Of a stretch of 46,625 nt of DNA, positions 17,249 through 26,039 are shown one piece after another. The notes beneath the pieces were generated by a model. The model was given only the letters and a program-made list of their open reading frames with translations, did no database searches and had not been told where the DNA came from. The position numbers and the translations under genes were made by a program. The DNA lies in the NCBI GenBank assembly GCA_964649095.1, contig CAZYPH010000003.1, positions 1 to 46,625 of the forward strand, written 5' to 3'. This DNA comes from CAZYPH01 sp964649095 (GTDB taxonomy: Bacteria; Bdellovibrionota; UBA1018; UBA923). Positions within the stretch are counted from its first letter, which is position 1. The number at the start of each line of letters is the position of its first letter.

Positions 17249-19090
17249 ATGCCAGCAACCAAGGTATTTAGCAAAAAGTCGGTTAGAGAGTTTTACCCCA
17301 CTATTACACAGACATTTGTGCATCGCATTCGCAAGAGTGGCGACAAAAAGGCTTTTCATGTCAAAAAAGGAACGCAGTGGCACGCTCACACGTGGAATGA
17401 TTTTTATAAAATGGTGCGTGAAATCGCAGCCGGATTGCTAGATTTAGGCATTCAACCCCAAAATACGATCGCCATTTTGGCTCAAACCCGCATCGAGTGG
17501 GCGGCTTGTGACATGGCCATCATGGGCGCCAAGGCGGTTACCGTTCCGATCTACTCATCGAATACTGCTGAAGATAGCCTCTACATTTTAGACCACTGCG
17601 ACGCGACCTGCATTATCGTCGAAGACTTAAAACAACTCGAGAAAGTGACTTCAATTCGGTCACAACTCACAAAACTTAAACACGTGATTTTAATCGATGG
17701 GCAATCCGATCAAGCCCTCACTTTATCTAAACTCCGTGAAGCCGGACAAAACTATCTAAAAAAACAATCAACCGACGTCATTGAACACAACTTAATGACC
17801 ATCCAACCAACCGATATATTCACAATTTGCTATACTTCAGGCACTACTGGGGCACCAAAAGGTGTTGTATTAACCCATGAAAACTTGATGTCGGTTGTTA
17901 CTGATGTTGACCGTGCTGTAGGCTCTGAGCTCTCTGAGGCCGACTCTACATTATCGTTTCTACCCATTTCTCATATTTTTGGAAAAGTAGAGAGCATGAT
18001 CACCTACCATTTTGGATGGCAGGTTTATTATGCCGAAAGCGTAGAAAAGATTCTCATAAACTTGGCCGAAGTGGGCCCGACTATTTTAGTTGCTGTGCCT
18101 CGAGTATTTGAAAAGGCCTATAGCAAAATCAAGTCGTCACTCGAAGATGCCTCTCCACTAAAGATGAAACTGTTTTCTTGGGCGATGGGCGTTGGAAAGC
18201 GCTACTACCAAGCAATCTGGGACAAAGAGTCACCCACTATTGCAGATACTATTCAGTATCAAATCGCAAAACGCCTTGTTTTTGACAAAGTTTATCAAAA
18301 ATTTGGGGGCCGTATTCGTTACTGCATTGCAGGCGGTGCGCCGCTATCTAAAGAAGTCGGAGAGTTTATGCGCATTCTCGGGCTTACGATTTTGGAAGGT
18401 TACGGCCTTACAGAAACCTGTGCCCCAGTGACACTGAACACACCTAATGCCATTCAATTCGGTACTATTGGAAAGCCGCTCCCTGAGGTGCAACTACGTA
18501 TCGCTGAAGACGGTGAGATTTTAATTAAAAGTAAAAAAGTATTTCGGGAGTATTACAAGAATGAAGACGCGACCCGCAGTGTGCTTAGCGATGATGGCTG
18601 GTTTAGAACGGGCGACATTGGCGTCATCGACAACGACGGATTTGTAAAAATCACCGATCGCAAAAAAGATATTATTGTTACCAGCGGTGGAAAAAATATC
18701 GCCCCACAAAAAATTGAAAACTTGCTCAAAGCAGCCTCAAGATTCATTTCACAGGTTATTGTATCCGGCGATCGTCGTAACTATTTAACGGCCTTAGTCG
18801 TGCTAGAAAAAGATGAAGTAATCAAGTTTGCGAAGAGTCAGAATATTTTATTTAGTGAATACCCAGAACTGCTGAAACACCAAAAAGTGTTGAGTTTGGT
18901 TCAATCGGTTTTTGATCAGGTAAACAAGAGACTGGCGTCATTCGAGACCGTAAAACGATTTAAATTACTCTCGAATGAGTTTACGATCGACTCCGGAGAA
19001 CTTACACCCTCACTTAAAGTAAAACGAAAATTCTGCACTGAAAAATACGGTCGCGAAATCGACTCAATGTACAATCAGCCAGCCCTATAA
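17249..19090 (+). CDS. Long-chain acyl-CoA synthetase (AMP-binding)
   Basis: A 613-residue adenylate-forming enzyme activating fatty acids to acyl-CoA. The P-loop-like AMP motif ICYTSGTTGAPKGVVLTH is at about residues 193-210, LEGYGLTETCAPVTLN is at about 380-395, and DGWFRTGDIG and the hinge ITDRKKDIIVTSGGKNIAPQKIE follow. It resembles the bacterial FadD15/ACSL long form. The cytosolic enzyme has no clear membrane segment. The ribosome binding site AGAGGGAG lies about 8-15 bases before ATG 17249. It is last in the co-directional run begun at 9300, ending in a strong terminator. Together with the FadL-like barrel it suggests uptake and activation of exogenous fatty acids. Confidence 0.94.
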   Translation: MPATKVFSKKSVREFYPTITQTFVHRIRKSGDKKAFHVKKGTQWHAHTWNDFYKMVREIAAGLLDLGIQPQNTIAILAQTRIEWAACDMAIMGAKAVTVPIYSSNTAEDSLYILDHCDATCIIVEDLKQLEKVTSIRSQLTKLKHVILIDGQSDQALTLSKLREAGQNYLKKQSTDVIEHNLMTIQPTDIFTICYTSGTTGAPKGVVLTHENLMSVVTDVDRAVGSELSEADSTLSFLPISHIFGKVESMITYHFGWQVYYAESVEKILINLAEVGPTILVAVPRVFEKAYSKIKSSLEDASPLKMKLFSWAMGVGKRYYQAIWDKESPTIADTIQYQIAKRLVFDKVYQKFGGRIRYCIAGGAPLSKEVGEFMRILGLTILEGYGLTETCAPVTLNTPNAIQFGTIGKPLPEVQLRIAEDGEILIKSKKVFREYYKNEDATRSVLSDDGWFRTGDIGVIDNDGFVKITDRKKDIIVTSGGKNIAPQKIENLLKAASRFISQVIVSGDRRNYLTALVVLEKDEVIKFAKSQNILFSEYPELLKHQKVLSLVQSVFDQVNKRLASFETVKRFKLLSNEFTIDSGELTPSLKVKRKFCTEKYGREIDSMYNQPAL

Positions 19091-19122
19091 AGTGCAATGC
19101 CCCTTTGCTTACAAAAATAAAA

Positions 19123-19156
19123 AAAAGGCTGTTAGATGCCAATCTAACAGCCTTTT
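19123..19156. terminator. Bidirectional Rho-independent terminator
   Basis: A 14-bp perfect stem (19123-19136 with 19143-19156, core GGCTGTTAGA) and 6-base loop, flanked by A-runs on the left and T's on the right. It serves the acyl-CoA synthetase on plus and rpoZ on minus. Confidence 0.92.
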
Positions 19157-19188
19157 AACAACTAGATGTCCGAACAAAAAACCGCTAC

Positions 19189-19389
19189 TTAAAGGCCATC
19201 AACATCTTCGGCCTTAATCACGTGCCCTGCAGCTACCTCACGCAGTGCCGAAACAATTTCTTTGTTACGACAACGAACAGTACGCCCTGAACCATTCAAT
19301 AATTGTCGTGCTCTCAGGGTAGCGACGTGAACCAATTCATACATGTTTTCAACGTGATCTAGACAATCTTCAATAGTGACTCGTGCCAT
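19189..19389 (-). CDS. rpoZ: RNA polymerase omega subunit
   Basis: A 66-residue subunit that aids RNA polymerase assembly and may bind ppGpp. MARVTIEDCLDHVENMYELVHVATLRARQL matches the omega N-terminal fold, with the usual CRNKEIVSALREVAAG segment; length is normal but on the short side. A textbook ribosome binding site GGAGGAA lies 5-11 bases upstream. It follows lon by 42 bp in the same direction, so it is probably the last gene of the lon transcript. Confidence 0.93.
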   Translation of the reverse strand: MARVTIEDCLDHVENMYELVHVATLRARQLLNGSGRTVRCRNKEIVSALREVAAGHVIKAEDVDGL

Positions 19390-19431
19390 AAAGTTCCTCC
19401 AAATTTCAACTTTCAGTAATCTACCGTCAAA

Positions 19432-22140
19432 CTAGCGAAAAGCGTACTTAAAAACATCGTCTATCGACTCGGCATAAAGCAATTCAAGGTCTTCAATGGC
19501 CTTAGGCTCAATTTCTTTGACGTCTTTACGGTTCAACGCTGGTAACACGATGGTCTTAATCCCTACCCGTTTCGCCGCTAAAACTTTCTCTTTTATACCC
19601 CCGACAGGAAGTACTTTACCCACCAACGACAACTCGCCAGTCATCGCAAGCCCTGGACGCACCCTTCGATTCGTTACCAACGAATACAAAGCGGTCGCCA
19701 TCGTCACCCCAGCACTAGGCCCATCTTTTGGAATGGCTCCTGCGGGAATGTGTAGGTGGATGTCAAAATCTCTAAAAAATACCGCCGCTTTTGCATCTTT
19801 GATGGTCATTTTTTTTACATACGAATAGGCAATCTGAGCGGACTCAACCATGACTTCCCCAAGCTGACCGGTGAGTTTTAAGGCACCGTAAGCTGCTCCA
19901 CTAGCAGGGTCGTCGTCTTTCTCTTTTGGTGCGACTGCAGCAGGTTGTTTTTTCAATAACTGATGTGTGGTGACGCCAGCGGCTGATCCTAGCGGGCGTT
20001 TTGGGACTCCGGTGGCTTCGATAAATAAAATTTGCCCCCCCATAGCAGTCCAGGCAAGCCCCGTAACGACACCAGGCGTTTGTGTGCGTCGCGCCCACTC
20101 GTTATGAAATTTTTCTGGTCCTAAATAGTCGTAGAGCATCTTAGGTAGTACTTTGATGGTCTGGAATTTTGCTGTTTTGCGGGTCGAGCCACCTTCTAAC
20201 GACCCTTTAGCCACTACCTGTGCCGCTACTTTGCGACAGATAGCCGCAATCTGCTGCTGCAGGGTGCGCATGCCAGGCTCGCGCGCATAATCAAACATGA
20301 TGGTTTTTAGTGTTTGATCTGGAATCTTTAACTGCACTGCCGTAAGGCCATGACGCTCAAGCTCTTTTGGAATCACATGGGCTTTTGCGATTTCTACTTT
20401 TTCTTCAAGTGTGTAGCCGGTCAGTTCAATGACCTCCATACGATCTAACAGCGGGGCTGGAATCGTGCTGGTACTATTGGCGGTCACGACGAACATGACG
20501 TTGGATAAATCAAAAGGCAGGTCGAGATAATGGTCTAAAAAACCGACATTCTGTTCAGGATCTAACACTTCGAGCAAGGCTGATGCCGGATCACCTTGAT
20601 AGCTGCTTCCCAACTTATCAATTTCGTCCAAAAGAATGATGGGGTTTTGAGTGCCTACTCGTTTCATCGCTCCGAGTAATTTACCTGGCATCGCCCCAAT
20701 ATACGTGCGTCGATGGCCTTTAATTTCAGCCTCATCGCGCATGCCACCTAAAGAAAATCTAAAAAACTGCCGCCCCATTGCCCTAGCGATCGACTTGCCC
20801 AAAGAAGTTTTACCGACGCCTGGTGGCCCTACTAAACACAACACCGAACCCTTTGCATTGGGATTCAGTTTTTTAACTGCCAAATGTTCTAAGATACGAT
20901 CTTTAATTTTCTGAATACCATAATGGTCTTCATCTAAAGTCTTCCGAGCCACATGAATGTCTAAGTTATCAACCGAAGTTTTTCCCCAAGGCAACGACAG
21001 TAAAAAATCTAAATAATTTCGAATAATATTATTTTCTGGTGACGCATCAGGAGTGCCCTCTAACTTCTTCAGTTCATCTAGGGCCGCTCGACGCGCCTCC
21101 TCAGTAAGGGCAGTAGCCTCAATACGGGCACGCAGCTTATCTATGGAACGAGAACCTTCTTCATCGCTGCCCAATTCACGGCGGATCGAGCGTAGTTGCT
21201 CTTTTAAAAAATATTCTCGTTGGGCACGCTGAATTTTTGTAGAAACATCTTCATTTATTTTCTTCTGTACCTCGGCGACCTCTTGCTCACGCTTCAAATG
21301 GTACAGCAACTTCTCAAAACGACCTCGTACATCAAAAGTCTCTAAAAACTCTTGAGCATCAGCCTTTGGTAATGCCAAAGCAAAGGCCACTAAGTCAGCC
21401 AAAAGACCAACATTGGGAGCATTCACCATGGCTAGTTTGAGCTCTTCTGTAAAAAATGGATTGGTCTCTGATAACTTCTTTACGTCGGCTATCACAGAAC
21501 GCACTAGCGCATCGAGCTCGATCGATTTTTCTAAAATATCATTTTTGTACTCAACCTGCGCCACAACATAGGGCTCTTCACGTACAATTTTTTTAATCTC
21601 AAAACGTTTTACACTCTGAACTAGAACGGTCATGCCACCGTCTGAATTATTAAGTTTTCGAACAATGCGAACCACAGTTCCGACACGATGAAGACCAGCC
21701 AAACTAGACTCAGTAGACGGGGTAGCACTTCGCTCGGAAGCGGCCACTGAAGGAACCGAATGAAAATTATTTGTATTGGCATCGCCATTCACGCCCTTAT
21801 CAAGAACCAGGCCCAACAGGCCCCGATTTGCAAGGGCGTGTTCTACCGTATCGATAAGTTTGCTTTTAGTTAATACGAGAGGGGCCATCATACCGGGATA
21901 CACGGGGGCCGTATGAATCGGCACCAACAACAGGGTCGTGGGCAACGTCGTCTCAAATTGCACCAAATCACGCATTTCCTGAGCAAAATTCGCGGCATCA
22001 GCAGCCAAATTGGCGTCGGTATCGAGCAACGAGTCTCCGTCTGCAGGGTCAAACTCTAAATCATCACTGCCACTATGGGAGGACGCCTCACCCGGTTTGC
22101 GTTTAATTTTTTTGTCAGAATCATCACCAGAATCTTGCAT
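19432..22140 (-). CDS. lon: ATP-dependent protease Lon
   Basis: A 902-residue AAA+ serine protease degrading misfolded and regulatory proteins. The Walker A GPPGVGKTS begins at residue 438 and Walker B is IILLDEID. The catalytic Ser is about residue 809 (PKDGPSAGV), and Lys is about 852 in GGIKEKVLAAKR. It is about 120 residues longer than E. coli Lon. The extra sequence is an acidic N-terminal extension (about 1-55), a Ser/Asn-rich insert within the N-domain (about 118-145) and an insert before the protease domain (LLKKQPAAVAPKEKDDD). The inserts look like flexible loops. Bacteria of this group often carry more than one Lon. Starts 77 bp after the BamC-like lipoprotein gene. Confidence 0.96.
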   Translation of the reverse strand: MQDSGDDSDKKIKRKPGEASSHSGSDDLEFDPADGDSLLDTDANLAADAANFAQEMRDLVQFETTLPTTLLLVPIHTAPVYPGMMAPLVLTKSKLIDTVEHALANRGLLGLVLDKGVNGDANTNNFHSVPSVAASERSATPSTESSLAGLHRVGTVVRIVRKLNNSDGGMTVLVQSVKRFEIKKIVREEPYVVAQVEYKNDILEKSIELDALVRSVIADVKKLSETNPFFTEELKLAMVNAPNVGLLADLVAFALALPKADAQEFLETFDVRGRFEKLLYHLKREQEVAEVQKKINEDVSTKIQRAQREYFLKEQLRSIRRELGSDEEGSRSIDKLRARIEATALTEEARRAALDELKKLEGTPDASPENNIIRNYLDFLLSLPWGKTSVDNLDIHVARKTLDEDHYGIQKIKDRILEHLAVKKLNPNAKGSVLCLVGPPGVGKTSLGKSIARAMGRQFFRFSLGGMRDEAEIKGHRRTYIGAMPGKLLGAMKRVGTQNPIILLDEIDKLGSSYQGDPASALLEVLDPEQNVGFLDHYLDLPFDLSNVMFVVTANSTSTIPAPLLDRMEVIELTGYTLEEKVEIAKAHVIPKELERHGLTAVQLKIPDQTLKTIMFDYAREPGMRTLQQQIAAICRKVAAQVVAKGSLEGGSTRKTAKFQTIKVLPKMLYDYLGPEKFHNEWARRTQTPGVVTGLAWTAMGGQILFIEATGVPKRPLGSAAGVTTHQLLKKQPAAVAPKEKDDDPASGAAYGALKLTGQLGEVMVESAQIAYSYVKKMTIKDAKAAVFFRDFDIHLHIPAGAIPKDGPSAGVTMATALYSLVTNRRVRPGLAMTGELSLVGKVLPVGGIKEKVLAAKRVGIKTIVLPALNRKDVKEIEPKAIEDLELLYAESIDDVFKYAFR

Positions 22141-22217
22141 AACACTATGGAAGATGGTGGCCGATTAACGTTCCGTCAAATGCTACTCAAGAATAAAAGG
22201 CCTGACGGCGCACTAAA

Positions 22218-22757
22218 CTACTGAGAAAGTAGATTTAAAGAAATTTTATCTAATATTTTTGCAGCGTTAGCCGAGTCAAAGTCGTCATTAGTCGCCCACT
22301 TTTTAAACTCACCACTGGGGCCTAAAACCTCGACCTCTTCTTGTGGCAACACCCGCACGCGCGTACGACCTAAAAGCGGTTCGACCGTAACTTTGTATTG
22401 CACTCTAATCTGCAGATATTTTTTTCGTGGAAATCCGTTAACCGTATAATCGACATATTTTTCAGTCGACGTTGTGTACACCCAGTCCGTCACAATGAGA
22501 CCGTCATCGCGGTCTTTTTCGGTCAGCTCATAGTCGGATAGGGCCTTCAACGAAGCGACCCAAACATTGGCAAACTCTGCTTCGTATTCTTTTATGTTGT
22601 TGAGCCTAGCATACTGCTGCGTTTTGACTGGGGGAGCGCTAGCACAGCCGATTATCCAACTCCCAAAAGTCATAACAACTACTGTAATCCAGATGAAGCG
22701 CACCCTGTCTGAAACTTTAGGCCGCGTTTGTTTTTGGTAATTCTTCATCATTATCAC
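22218..22757 (-). CDS. Lipoprotein, possibly BamC-like fold
   Basis: A 179-residue protein with a signal peptide and lipobox SWIIGC (Cys about residue 38). The N-terminus MIMMKNYQ offers two ATGs; the one at 22748 (third Met-equivalent, MKNYQKQ) is also plausible. The mature region (EYEAEFANVWVASLKALSDYELTEKDRDDGLIVTDW) has the helix-strand pattern of BamC/NlpB-type domains, in which a small domain removes ambiguity at each OM assembly site. This is a pattern match by eye, not a firm assignment. It overlaps neither neighbour; the AMIN-like gene ends 18 bp upstream. Confidence 0.8.
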   Translation of the reverse strand: MIMMKNYQKQTRPKVSDRVRFIWITVVVMTFGSWIIGCASAPPVKTQQYARLNNIKEYEAEFANVWVASLKALSDYELTEKDRDDGLIVTDWVYTTSTEKYVDYTVNGFPRKKYLQIRVQYKVTVEPLLGRTRVRVLPQEEVEVLGPSGEFKKWATNDDFDSANAAKILDKISLNLLSQ

Positions 22758-22775
22758 CCTATCATCACCCTTTTA

Positions 22776-23330
22776 TTACCTCGCGCCCGTTAGCGGCTTA
22801 AGGTCCAAAACCACTCGATCGGGGCCTTGTAAAAAAAATGCTTCAAACTGCAAACCCGACTTTGATGCCGACTCTTGCAATGCAAGCTCAATAATCGATA
22901 ACCCATCTTCGAGTTGATTAAACATCTGTGCGGATTTTACAAACTTACTCTTTTTGAAAATTTTAACCAACCTATCGGTACCCAAAGCGCTTGCGACATT
23001 ACCCCAAAGACTTAAAACCAATCGATGCTCTTTGTTTTGAAGTTGCGCTTGAAAATAGGGCAGCGCCACAGGACTCTTCTCATGCGATTTGATTTCAAAC
23101 ACAATCCGCTCAAAACCCTCTTTCGCCCATGCGCGTCGCACATCAATAACTTCGGCAGTTTTAACGTTTTTATCTCCGCCCGTAAAATACCCCGACTGAA
23201 TATACAGTCCAGTTTTGCTGCCCTTAGTTTCGTAACGATCGCTTGGCTTAATATTGGCTGCACCTACCAATGAGACCGATAGGAGATTAAAAATCATCAC
23301 ACCCAACTGCATTGTATTTTTCAGTTTCAT
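22776..23330 (-). CDS. Exported AMIN-like domain protein
   Basis: About 184 residues starting at ATG 23330 (MKLKNTMQLGVMIFNLLSVSLVGAAN), a good signal peptide; a TTG seven codons upstream is less likely. The mature part contains VRRAWAKEGFERIVFEIKSHEKSPV and ends FFLQGPDRVVLDLKPL. This is the strand pattern of AMIN domains, which direct periplasmic proteins to peptidoglycan or to secretins. There is no catalytic domain attached, unlike AmiC-type amidases. It lies between the matrixin and lipoprotein genes with gaps under 30 bp. Confidence 0.8.
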   Translation of the reverse strand: MKLKNTMQLGVMIFNLLSVSLVGAANIKPSDRYETKGSKTGLYIQSGYFTGGDKNVKTAEVIDVRRAWAKEGFERIVFEIKSHEKSPVALPYFQAQLQNKEHRLVLSLWGNVASALGTDRLVKIFKKSKFVKSAQMFNQLEDGLSIIELALQESASKSGLQFEAFFLQGPDRVVLDLKPLTGAR

Positions 23331-23355
23331 AATCTCAATAGTACGGATCAAGCAG

Positions 23356-25164
23356 TTAATTAGACAAGAGACTTAGCCGTCTCGACGAACGTTTTATGAA
23401 CCAATATATATATATGGGTAATAAAATATAAAACGGAGTACTCGAGTTTTCTGACTGCCGATCACTCACCTGCAAACAACCCGGATTTACATTGGTGCGC
23501 GCATCTCTACCGGCGCTATCACCGCTAGAGTTTGCTGCGGGGCCATTGTCAGCGTACCTAGCAAAAGAATCGGTCATTTCACAACGCGCATTATTTTCCA
23601 AAATTCCGGTAATGGTAGAATCGTCGTTAACGCTCACCAAAATCAAATAATACGGCACCGAGTCAATTTGCGGATCTGCTGTCGCAGCACCCACCGAGCC
23701 CGCAGGGTACAAAAATGAATTTGTAGACAAGTCACTATTGTAATGCACTTTTAAATATACATCTTGCGGTACCGTTGCCGTGTAACGAGCCGATGCGTCG
23801 TAGTTAATAAAGCTACTAGAGTTGTTAAAAACGTCATCAGTAGACGCACTACTGGCTAAAACAACACCGGCCGCATCGGTAAGCGTCACGCTAACATCGG
23901 CCGGACTATACAGGCTATAACTCAAAACACGCACGTTAATGACCCCGTCCACGGTATCTAACTTGTAGTAGTGGTCGTCATTGACGCTGCTAAAAACACC
24001 GAATGAGGCCTTACGCAGTGCGGCCGCAGCATTGTTTGATATTAGCGTGGGGGCTGTAACAAGCGCACCATGAGCACCAGCCCAGACATCGGTCATTGCT
24101 GCGCAACTTACAGTATAACCACCGGCGGCCGTTGTAACACCACTACTTACGGTGAATACCTCTGGAATCCCAGCAATAGCTGAATCAAAAAAACCACGTT
24201 TAAACGGCACACTTCCCGCACAAATATCTTTTGAATTCGAGGCACCATAATAGCAACCAGAGGCCACGCCACCGCATAACGCCGTCACGATCGATGAAAA
24301 ATGAAAGGGTTCAATAAATAAAACGTAATCGCCCGGCTCCAAATTTGCGATGCGATAAGCCCCAGTAGAATCCGTGATCACTGACGCCACTGGAGTACCG
24401 CGACTCATTGATATTGCTGTCACTTGGGCACCTAGAATATTGGTCGCACCCACATCTGCTATCGAGCCTGAAATGCTTCCAGCGCCTGCCAGCGCTGAGG
24501 ACTTCGGATATAACGCAGACATTCCAGTCGCATCATCACAGCTGGGTTTAGCCTGACCACGATACTCTAAAAACATCATCGATGACTGCAAATTGGCCGA
24601 GTGCGAAAGGCCATAGGCATGGCCAAATTCATGCGTAGTCGTATTCTCAAGAAAAATATAATCACCTGCTCCGATCTGCGAACTATCCTGTGGATTTGTG
24701 GTGAAGATAAAATTCCGGTCGTTTAATTGAATATCGCTCTCCACAATGGTTGTTCCGTTTACATAAAGATAGGTCACACCAATAGTAGAGGCCCCAAGTT
24801 GTTGGTACGCAGGTGCCTGGCTAGAAAAAAACACGCTATTCGAGCCATCTAAACCATACGAAGACGGCACAGAACCGCTCTGCTGATAACTAAAATCAAT
24901 AGAATTTGTTGATAGTGCCTTCCAGCGACTTAAACTATTGGTCAGGGCTAAAAAGATTTGATCGTAACTGAGGCGGCGATTGTTCCAGTTAGCTGCAAAA
25001 GACACTCGGGGTGTAGCCCAAGCCAAGGTTGTGCCTTGTGCATTTTTTGTAAATACGTACGCGTGTAAAGGCGTAAGCATAACAAGCGGTGTGGCCAGCA
25101 GTAGAGCTGCACACTGGATAACGATAATAATCTTCAGGCGCAATTTTAAAAGTCCGGACATCAT
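23356..25164 (-). CDS. Secreted matrixin-type zinc metalloprotease with C-terminal anchor
   Basis: A 602-residue exported protease. The signal peptide is at about 10-35. The metzincin zinc site HEFGHAYGLSH has H178, E179, H182 and H188, followed by a Met-turn (SSMM, 194-197). This is the HExxHxxGxxH form found in matrixins/MMPs. Residues ~225-285 form a carboxypeptidase-regulatory-like beta domain (GAYRIANLEPGDYVLFIEPF). A beta-rich region follows, and a C-terminal hydrophobic segment with basic tail (FYILLPIYIYWFIKRSSRR) could anchor or sort the protein. It is 24 bp downstream of a co-directional gene whose product has the same N-signal/C-anchor layout. Substrate unknown; an extracellular or envelope protein is likely. 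Confidence 0.9.
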   Translation of the reverse strand: MMSGLLKLRLKIIIVIQCAALLLATPLVMLTPLHAYVFTKNAQGTTLAWATPRVSFAANWNNRRLSYDQIFLALTNSLSRWKALSTNSIDFSYQQSGSVPSSYGLDGSNSVFFSSQAPAYQQLGASTIGVTYLYVNGTTIVESDIQLNDRNFIFTTNPQDSSQIGAGDYIFLENTTTHEFGHAYGLSHSANLQSSMMFLEYRGQAKPSCDDATGMSALYPKSSALAGAGSISGSIADVGATNILGAQVTAISMSRGTPVASVITDSTGAYRIANLEPGDYVLFIEPFHFSSIVTALCGGVASGCYYGASNSKDICAGSVPFKRGFFDSAIAGIPEVFTVSSGVTTAAGGYTVSCAAMTDVWAGAHGALVTAPTLISNNAAAALRKASFGVFSSVNDDHYYKLDTVDGVINVRVLSYSLYSPADVSVTLTDAAGVVLASSASTDDVFNNSSSFINYDASARYTATVPQDVYLKVHYNSDLSTNSFLYPAGSVGAATADPQIDSVPYYLILVSVNDDSTITGILENNARCEMTDSFARYADNGPAANSSGDSAGRDARTNVNPGCLQVSDRQSENSSTPFYILLPIYIYWFIKRSSRRLSLLSN

Positions 25165-25188
25165 GTCCTCTTGCGTTTAACGATCAAA

Positions 25189-25971
25189 CTACCGACGTTT
25201 CATCAACTGATGGGCCACAAAAAAGAAGCCACCAATCATTAACGCCACAAACAATTTGAACAGGATCTGACTTTCAGCAGGCTTCGTGGCCGGCACCTTA
25301 GAGGACTCCTCATCACGCACAGCAGCAACCGGTGGTTTTTCATGATGATCATGGTGGGCCTCAAATGCATTCTCTGATGGTTTTTCAGCTGAGGCTCGAA
25401 ATTGTTTGTGCGCCGACTCTGGCAAGTCTTCACCGGCCACCACGCGTTTAAACACATCGTACGCAATTTTTGCACTATACGATTGCACGCCCGCTCGCTT
25501 TTTTGGGTCATAAACCGCTGATGATCCTAAACTGTTAACCAAAACAGTTTCGCCGTTTGAGTCGCGCTCGACCAAATACTTGCCCGTGGTAAACCCCGGC
25601 ACATCGTAACTGTTATCTTCTGGATCGCGCTCGGCCAACAATACAACGACCTCTTCGCCTTGCTCAAATCCCGCTGTACCGGGCACGAACATGTTCATGC
25701 CGTCTCGAGAGCCCCCAGGTTGGCGCAACAAAATTGATTTCTCTTGCAACTTTCCTCGAAGCACTTCGGTTATATTAAAATTTGTATATGTAAATATACG
25801 TTCGTGAGATTTATCCCACTCCGAATGGCTGCTTCCCGCTATGCCACGTACAATTACCGAGGCTTCTTGAACAACTTCATTTAGACTGCGATTCACAAAA
25901 GTCGTGGCCCATAAAGAACTTGAGTAGATTAATGTGATAATAAATTGCAGAAATAGTCGCAACATAGGCAT
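25189..25971 (-). CDS. Exported, C-terminally anchored companion of the matrixin
   Basis: A 260-residue protein of unknown function. It has an N-terminal signal peptide ending SSLWA and a mature beta-rich domain (VVQEASVIVRGIAGSSHSEW, NFNITEVLRGKLQEKSILLRQPGG, FEQGEEVVVLLAERD) of a type I associate with genes next to matrixins. A His/Glu-rich linker (EAHHDHHEKPP) follows, and a C-terminal membrane segment LFKLFVALMIGGFFFVAHQL with basic tail MKRR. It could be an inhibitor, chaperone or surface partner of the protease; this is inference from the pairing. First gene of a minus-strand run that continues to rpoZ. Confidence 0.83.
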   Translation of the reverse strand: MPMLRLFLQFIITLIYSSSLWATTFVNRSLNEVVQEASVIVRGIAGSSHSEWDKSHERIFTYTNFNITEVLRGKLQEKSILLRQPGGSRDGMNMFVPGTAGFEQGEEVVVLLAERDPEDNSYDVPGFTTGKYLVERDSNGETVLVNSLGSSAVYDPKKRAGVQSYSAKIAYDVFKRVVAGEDLPESAHKQFRASAEKPSENAFEAHHDHHEKPPVAAVRDEESSKVPATKPAESQILFKLFVALMIGGFFFVAHQLMKRR

Positions 25972-26039
25972 AGTTTAGTGCCAGGTGACTCTGATATAAA
26001 TAGGCAACAGTTACCGAACAAAACGAGAAGAAGGTTTCA

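Noticed and set aside
23356..23450. Known C-terminal sorting motif (MYXO-CTERM or GlyGly-CTERM) in the matrixin
   Set aside because: The needed Cys/Gly signature before the hydrophobic segment is absent; only the general layout fits.
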